64,000 nucleotides of DNA, from NCBI GenBank assembly GCA_002416505.1, contig DIAM01000021.1, forward strand, positions 1-64,000, read 5' to 3'. Shown piece after piece: positions 59,398-64,000 of this stretch. The notes under the pieces are model-generated. The model searched no databases. It worked only from the letters and a program-made list of their open reading frames with translations, and was not told where the DNA came from. This DNA comes from Gammaproteobacteria bacterium UBA5078 (GTDB lineage: Bacteria > Pseudomonadota > Gammaproteobacteria > Pseudomonadales > Pseudohongiellaceae). The translations under genes were made by a program, and so were the position numbers. Each line of letters starts with the position of its first letter. Position 1 is the stretch's first letter.

Positions 59398-60546
59398 ATG
59401 ATTCGTGACCAAGAACTACTCGATCAACTTATCAATATGGTGGATCGTTTCGTCAAAGAACGCCTAGTGCCTGCCGAGCAGGAAGTGGCCGAGAACTATC
59501 AAATTCCGGATGAAATAGTTCGTGAAATGAAAGACTTAGGGCTATTCGGGATGACCATACCCGAGGAATATGGTGGCCTAGGCCTGACGATGGAAGAAGA
59601 GATCTATGTGGCCATGGCGCTAGGGCGCACCAGCCCCGCATTCCGCTCCATTCTCGGCACTAATAATGGTATCGGCTCCGCCGCCGTAGTATTCGACGGC
59701 ACCGAGGAGCAGAAGCAACGCTTCCTCCCCAAATATGCCAGCGGCGAGTGGGTTGGCTGTTTCTGCCTCACCGAACCCGACGTGGGCTCCGATGCGGGCT
59801 CTGTGAAGACCACGGCCCGACGCGAGGGCGATTTCTACGTGATCAATGGCACTAAGCGCTACATCACCAATGGCCCGGTAGCGGACACCTTCAACGTCAT
59901 GGCGCGCACGGATCCCAAGATCAAGGGCGCGCGCGGCATCTCGGCATTCATCGTCGAGAAGGGCACCCCTGGCATCTCCCTCGGCGCGGTGGATCGTAAA
60001 ATGGGACAGGCAGGCTCTTTGACCTGTGACGTGATTTTCGAAGACTGCAAGGTGCCGGCAGAGAATCTGATCGGCGCAGAGGGCCAGGGTTTTATTACCG
60101 CCATGAAGGTTCTCGACCGTGGCCGCCTGCACATCTCCGGCGTAAGCGTCGGCGTATCCGAGCGGCTCATCGAAGATGCGCTGGAATTCGCCATGAACCG
60201 CAAGCAATTCGGCGTGCCAATCTGCGACCATCAGCTCATCCAAGCCATGCTGGCGGACTCCAAGACCGAATCCTATGCGGCGCGCTGCATGGTCATAGAG
60301 ACCGCGAGAAAACGCGATGCTGGCGAGAATGTCAGTACGGAGTCTGCCGCCTGCAAGCTGTTTGCCACAGAGATGGTCGGCCGCGTTGCGGATCGCGCCG
60401 TGCAAATCCATGGGGGCGCCGGCTATATTTCGGAGTATGCTGTCGAGCGCTTCTATAGAGACGTGCGCCTATTCCGCCTCTACGAGGGCACTAGTCAGAT
60501 TCAACAATTGATTATTGCCCGCAATATGATCAAGGCGGCCAGCTAG
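59398..60546 (+). CDS. Acyl-CoA dehydrogenase (short/medium-chain type)
   Basis: A 382-residue enzyme starting at ATG 59398 behind AGAGGA. It follows the standard family: LGLFGMTIPEEYGGLGLTMEEE, FCLTEPDVGSDAGSVKTTA (FAD-binding), YITNGPVADTFNVMARTD, RKQFGVPICDHQLIQAMLADS and VQIHGGAGYISEYAVERFYRDVRLFRLYEGTSQIQ. The catalytic Glu is expected in the LYEGTSQ motif. It catalyses the first step of beta-oxidation and is divergent from the thiolase-FadB-alcohol dehydrogenase operon, so shared control is likely. Confidence 0.93.
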   Translation: MIRDQELLDQLINMVDRFVKERLVPAEQEVAENYQIPDEIVREMKDLGLFGMTIPEEYGGLGLTMEEEIYVAMALGRTSPAFRSILGTNNGIGSAAVVFDGTEEQKQRFLPKYASGEWVGCFCLTEPDVGSDAGSVKTTARREGDFYVINGTKRYITNGPVADTFNVMARTDPKIKGARGISAFIVEKGTPGISLGAVDRKMGQAGSLTCDVIFEDCKVPAENLIGAEGQGFITAMKVLDRGRLHISGVSVGVSERLIEDALEFAMNRKQFGVPICDHQLIQAMLADSKTESYAARCMVIETARKRDAGENVSTESAACKLFATEMVGRVADRAVQIHGGAGYISEYAVERFYRDVRLFRLYEGTSQIQQLIIARNMIKAAS

Positions 60547-60614
60547 GGACAGACACTGCCCGCTCTTTATGACATCGATGCTCACCAGCCGTTTCTAGGA
60601 AATACCACGACAAT

Positions 60615-61376
60615 ATGCAAAAAAATGCCTTTCGGATTCTCAGCCTCAACATCCACAAAGGCTTTGCGCTAGGTCCGAAGCGGCTGGTGCTTCACAAGAT
60701 CCGCGAATGCCTGCGCGACAGTGGCGCGAGCATCGTGTTCCTACAGGAGGTGGTGGGAGCCAACGACAAGCATCGGAAAAATTTGGCGGCCTGGCCTACC
60801 GAGTCGCAACTCGAATTCCTCGCCGACACGGTGTGGCATCACCACGCCTACGGCAAGAATGCGATCTATCAACACGGCCACCACGGCAATGCCATTCTCA
60901 GTGCGCTGCCCTTCGAGCGCTGGGACAATATCGATGCCTCGATCCTGAGCTTCTCGCAGCGCGGCTTCCTGCATGGCACCATCGCGGGCAACTTGCATCT
61001 GATATGCGTACACTTGGGTTTGTTCGAGCGCGAGCGCGCCCTGCAAGTCGCCCATTTGATCGACTATATTCACCGCACCGTCCCCGCACACGAACCCTTG
61101 ATTCTGGCTGGGGATTTCAACGACTGGCGTCTGCAGTCGCACAAACGCCTGACGCAAATGTTAAACCTGCGTGAAGTACATGAATGCGCCACCGGTCGCC
61201 TCGCGCGCACCTTTCCCGCATTCCTGCCACTGCTCCCCATGGATAGAATCTATGTGCGCGGCTTAGAGATCGCGCACTGCGAGAGCACCGCGGGCAGCCA
61301 CTGGCGCGACTTCTCGGACCATAAGGCCTTAATCGCCGATCTCACTATCGATAGCGAAGAAAGGGACAGCTCATGA
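60615..61376 (+). CDS. Endonuclease/exonuclease/phosphatase family protein (YbhP-like)
   Basis: A 253-residue EEP-fold protein: RILSLNIHKGF at the N terminus, IVFLQEVVGAN (metal-binding Glu), HLGLFERERALQV, LILAGDFNDWR (Asp/Asn) and a final HWRDFSDHKALIADL (catalytic His). It has no signal peptide. It overlaps the cardiolipin synthase start by 4 bp. E. coli has the same order (ybhP before clsB), which suggests a role linked to phospholipid metabolism, but the substrate is unproven. Confidence 0.9.
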   Translation: MQKNAFRILSLNIHKGFALGPKRLVLHKIRECLRDSGASIVFLQEVVGANDKHRKNLAAWPTESQLEFLADTVWHHHAYGKNAIYQHGHHGNAILSALPFERWDNIDASILSFSQRGFLHGTIAGNLHLICVHLGLFERERALQVAHLIDYIHRTVPAHEPLILAGDFNDWRLQSHKRLTQMLNLREVHECATGRLARTFPAFLPLLPMDRIYVRGLEIAHCESTAGSHWRDFSDHKALIADLTIDSEERDSS

Positions 61377-62791
61377 ACTGGGAACAGAACCTACTGTGGT
61401 TTATTCCACCGCTCCACATCATGATGGCCATACTCGCCTCGGGCCACGCCCTGCTTAACAAGTCCGACTCTCGCGGCGCCTTCGGCTGGATCGCCCTGTG
61501 CATCATCCTCCCCCTAGCCGGGCCAATTATTTACCTCATCTTCGGCATCAATCGAGTGCACTCGGCGGCACACCGTGACTACATCACCAAGCTGAGCAGA
61601 GACTCGACCGACATGATCACCGAGCCCGATGACACCGATTTTCGCCCACTGTCGATGGTCGGCGAGAACATCGTCAAGAAAGGGCTTAGCTCCTGTGACG
61701 AGGTGCTGGCATTGGAGAACGGCGAGACTATCTACCCCGCCATGCTAGAGGCGATAAACAACGCCAAGCAGTACGTGCTGTTGTGCACCTATATCTTCGA
61801 TCGCGACGACACAGGCCGACAATTCATCGAGGCCCTCGTGGCGGCGAAAAATCGCGGACTAGAGGTGAAAGTCATCGTCGATGGCATGGGCGAGTGGATG
61901 AGCCTGCGCCGCATCGGCACCATATTGAGACGGCATAAGATTGAGTTCGCTCGCTTCAACCCCATCACACTACTGCCACCGTCTTTAAATCTGAATATGC
62001 GTAGTCACCGCAAGATGTTGATCGTCGACGATCTCTACGCCTTCACCGGTGGCGCCAATATCGGCGACAGGCACCTAGCGCTGCGCGACGACAACGTCCA
62101 CAGGGTTTTGGATATCCATTTCCGCCTGCAGGGCCGCATAGTCGACGATTTGGAATGGGCCTTCCGGCGCGACTGGTACTATTGCACCGGCACCCGTGAC
62201 GTGAGTCCGTATCTGAATAGCAACCCCAATAAGAGCAAGGCGCCCGTGTGGAGCAGGCTAGTGCTCGATGGGCCTAATAAAGCCCTAGACCGGCTCAACG
62301 ACTTGATGCTGGGGGTTATCAGCTCCGCGCGCCATCGGGTCTGGATCATGACACCCTATTTCCTGCCCACCCAAGATCTGATAGGCGCCTTGATTGCTGC
62401 TCATCTGCGTGGCGTAGACGTGCAAATCCTCCTGCCAGGGGAGAACAATATCAAGCCCGCACACTGGGCCACGCGCAATATGTTGCGCCTGATTCTAGAG
62501 AACGATCTCTACATCGCCTATCAAGGCTCGCCCTTTATTCACTCGAAAATCATGCTGATCGACGACCAATACTCCTTGATTGGCTCGGCCAATATGGACC
62601 CCCGCAGCCTACGCCTAAACTACGAGCTAGCGGTGGAGTTGTTTAGCACAAAGACCAACCAGCAATTGAGCGAATACTTCCTGAGGCGGCGAGCTAATGC
62701 GACGCAGGTAACTAGGCAGGAGATAGCCAACCGCTCGCTTCCCGTGCGCCTGCGCGACGCCTTCGCATGGCTTTTCTCACCTTATCTGTAG
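61373..62791 (+). CDS. cls: Cardiolipin synthase (phospholipase D family)
   Basis: A 472-residue membrane enzyme. Two N-terminal helices (LLWFIPPLHIMMAILASGHAL and FGWIALCIILPLAGPIIYLIFG) as in ClsA precede two phospholipase D domains. The HKD motifs are SHRKMLIVDDLYAFTGGANIGD and HSKIMLIDDQYSLIGSANMD, giving HxK and D in both halves. It joins two phosphatidylglycerol molecules, or phosphatidylglycerol with another lipid, into cardiolipin. It is translationally coupled to the EEP gene by an ATGA overlap. Confidence 0.94.
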   Translation: MNWEQNLLWFIPPLHIMMAILASGHALLNKSDSRGAFGWIALCIILPLAGPIIYLIFGINRVHSAAHRDYITKLSRDSTDMITEPDDTDFRPLSMVGENIVKKGLSSCDEVLALENGETIYPAMLEAINNAKQYVLLCTYIFDRDDTGRQFIEALVAAKNRGLEVKVIVDGMGEWMSLRRIGTILRRHKIEFARFNPITLLPPSLNLNMRSHRKMLIVDDLYAFTGGANIGDRHLALRDDNVHRVLDIHFRLQGRIVDDLEWAFRRDWYYCTGTRDVSPYLNSNPNKSKAPVWSRLVLDGPNKALDRLNDLMLGVISSARHRVWIMTPYFLPTQDLIGALIAAHLRGVDVQILLPGENNIKPAHWATRNMLRLILENDLYIAYQGSPFIHSKIMLIDDQYSLIGSANMDPRSLRLNYELAVELFSTKTNQQLSEYFLRRRANATQVTRQEIANRSLPVRLRDAFAWLFSPYL

Positions 62792-62868
62792 GCACACGTT
62801 AATTCACATTACGCGCGCGCCTTGGTGATACACTGGGGATGTAACTTGATTAATTAGAGGAGTGAATC

Positions 62869-63306
62869 ATGAGCACATATCAGAATATTTTGGTCGCTAT
62901 CGATTTATCAAACGAGTCCGAAAAAGTCATTAAACGCGCGAAGAAATTAGCCGGCGGTGACTCCAAGAAACTGCAACTCATCCATGTGGTCGAGCCGATA
63001 GCAGCCGCCTACCCCATCGATGCCTACGCTATCAATATCAGCAAGATGCAGGAAGAGGCGATGCAGATCGCCAAAGACCGCCTTGCCGATATCGGCAAGG
63101 AGTGCGCGATAAGCGCGGGACAGCAACACGTAGTCGTAGGCTCGGCCGCCACCGAGATTCGCAGCATGGCGCAGGAGTTAGGCGCCGACCTTATCGTGAT
63201 CGGCAGCCACGGTCGCTCGGGCTGGAAATTACTGCTTGGCTCCACCGCAAACAAGGTATTACACGGCTCCGAATGCGACATCTTAACCGTCCACGTTGGT
63301 GATTGA
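62869..63306 (+). CDS. Universal stress protein (UspA family)
   Basis: A 145-residue single-domain Usp: YQNILVAIDLSNESEKVIKRA at the start and IVIGSHGRSGWKLLLGSTANKVLHGSECDILTVH at the end. The last stretch holds the G-2x-G-9x-G(S/T) ATP-binding motif. GAGG precedes the ATG. It is 78 bp after the cardiolipin synthase gene and 8 bp before the flavoenzyme gene, so it may share a transcript with the latter. Confidence 0.93.
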   Translation: MSTYQNILVAIDLSNESEKVIKRAKKLAGGDSKKLQLIHVVEPIAAAYPIDAYAINISKMQEEAMQIAKDRLADIGKECAISAGQQHVVVGSAATEIRSMAQELGADLIVIGSHGRSGWKLLLGSTANKVLHGSECDILTVHVGD

Positions 63307-63314
63307 GGCTGAAC

Positions 63315-64000
63315 ATGTCCTACCCGCATCTGCTCGAACCGCTCGACCTAGGTTTCACTACTTTACGTAACCGCGTTCTTATGGGTTCGATGCACACGGG
63401 GCTCGAGGATATACCCGACAGCCATGCCCGCATGGCTGCCTTCTATGCGGAGCGTGCGGCCGGCGGAGTAGCGCTCATCGTCACCGGCGGCTTCATGCCC
63501 AATGCGCATTGTCTGCCCCCCGGCGAGTTGCCGGTCTTTCTGCAGGAGGGTGCCGTAGAGAAGCATCGCGTGATCACCGACGCGGTACACGACGCCGGCG
63601 GCAAGATCTGCCTACAGATTCTGCACACCGGTCGTTATTCGCGAACGGAAAACCTGCTCGCCCCGTCGCCCATTCAGGCGCCTATCAATCGCTATGTGCC
63701 CCACGAGGCGAGCGAAGAGCAGATATTGCAGCAGATCGAAGACTTCGCAGACTTCGCCGCGTTCTGTCAGGAAGCGGGCTACGACGGCGTCGAGATCATG
63801 GGCTCGGAAGGCTATTTCATCAATGAGTTTATCGCTAAACGCACCAACCAGCGCAAAGACCGTTGGGGCGGCAGCTTCGAGAATCGCATTCGCTTGGCGC
63901 TAGAGATCGTGCGCCGCACTCGAGAACGCGTCGGCGCCAACTTCATCATCATCTTCCGCCTCTCTATGCTAGACCTTGTGGAGGGGGGCAGCAGCTTCGA
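63315..64000 (+). CDS. NADH:flavin oxidoreductase, FadH-like (5' part only)
   Basis: The frame starts at ATG 63315, 8 bp after the usp stop, and runs off the window (228 codons seen). The visible part is the FMN-binding TIM barrel of old yellow enzymes: LLEPLDLGFTTLRNRVLMGSMHTGLED, LQILHTGRYSR and YDGVEIMGSEGYFINEF with RTNQRKDRWGGSFENRIRLA. The MHTGLED sequence matches 2,4-dienoyl-CoA reductase (FadH), which would fit the adjacent beta-oxidation cluster, but related 2-enoate reductases cannot be excluded without the rest. Confidence 0.88.
   Translation, partial: MSYPHLLEPLDLGFTTLRNRVLMGSMHTGLEDIPDSHARMAAFYAERAAGGVALIVTGGFMPNAHCLPPGELPVFLQEGAVEKHRVITDAVHDAGGKICLQILHTGRYSRTENLLAPSPIQAPINRYVPHEASEEQILQQIEDFADFAAFCQEAGYDGVEIMGSEGYFINEFIAKRTNQRKDRWGGSFENRIRLALEIVRRTRERVGANFIIIFRLSMLDLVEGGSSF

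Noticed and set aside
1..64000. tRNA, rRNA or prophage genes
   Set aside because: Read through all intergenic gaps; no cloverleaf with a GTTCRA-type arm, rRNA segment or integrase was recognised.

Overview
The window is a continuous, densely coded piece of bacterial chromosome, with no rRNA, tRNA, CRISPR or phage genes seen. Gene content suggests a heterotrophic, probably marine, gammaproteobacterium: nasTS-controlled nitrate assimilation, an MlaA/RND pair, acyl-CoA dehydrogenase clusters, a TrpE-TrpG fusion, heme A synthase and Hsp33. The assignment is inference from gene families; no rRNA or marker gene fixes it.

Layout. 1-2550: an exported methyltransferase and a PQQ-type sugar dehydrogenase, separated and flanked by near-perfect palindromes of one repeat family. 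2555-5300: an XRE regulator divergent from an AbgT transporter, then a gap holding two inverted copies of a second, ~115-bp repeat. 5322-8987: an exported redoxin/cytochrome c/copper-monooxygenase fusion, a thiolase and a VOC protein. 9216-21712: the nitrate assimilation region (porin-nasT-nasS, then nrtABC-nirB-nirD-nasA). 21709-25642: a lower-GC GntR/ABC cassette whose third protein fuses a permease to an alpha/beta hydrolase. 25753-39016: alkaline phosphatase, DUF4159 protein, SDR, MlaA, two convergent RND proteins, an exported hydratase-like protein, a coiled-coil protein, an MFS pump and a DedA protein. 39199-44112: a complete five-gene branched-chain amino acid type ABC transporter. 44419-51368: S1/P1 nuclease, heme A synthase, Hsp33, trpE(G) with a tryptophan-rich leader peptide, and a serine hydrolase. 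51415-60546: acyl-CoA metabolism (three acyl-CoA dehydrogenases, FadB-like protein, thiolase, alcohol dehydrogenase). 60615-64000: EEP-family protein, cardiolipin synthase, universal stress protein and the start of a FadH-like flavoenzyme.

The most informative system is the nitrate region. Both transcription units start with the same architecture: a sigma-54-type promoter, a short leader with an ANTAR-type hexaloop hairpin (A at loop position 1, G at 4), and an intrinsic terminator whose 5' strand overlaps the 3' strand of that hairpin, so the two are mutually exclusive. Two tandem GCAC-N7-GTGC (NtrC-like) sites lie upstream of the nrtA promoter. The window encodes the ANTAR antiterminator (NasT) and its nitrate-sensing partner (NasS). 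Because the porin-nasT-nasS unit carries its own ANTAR leader, the circuit should be autoregulated and should place an outer-membrane porin under nitrate control.

Other items worth a second look are the permease-hydrolase fusion with its probably leaderless GntR operon, the trp leader peptide, the two repeat families, twin operators at the XRE gene, a DedA gene whose best start is ATC, and a LivF with Arg in place of the Walker A Lys.
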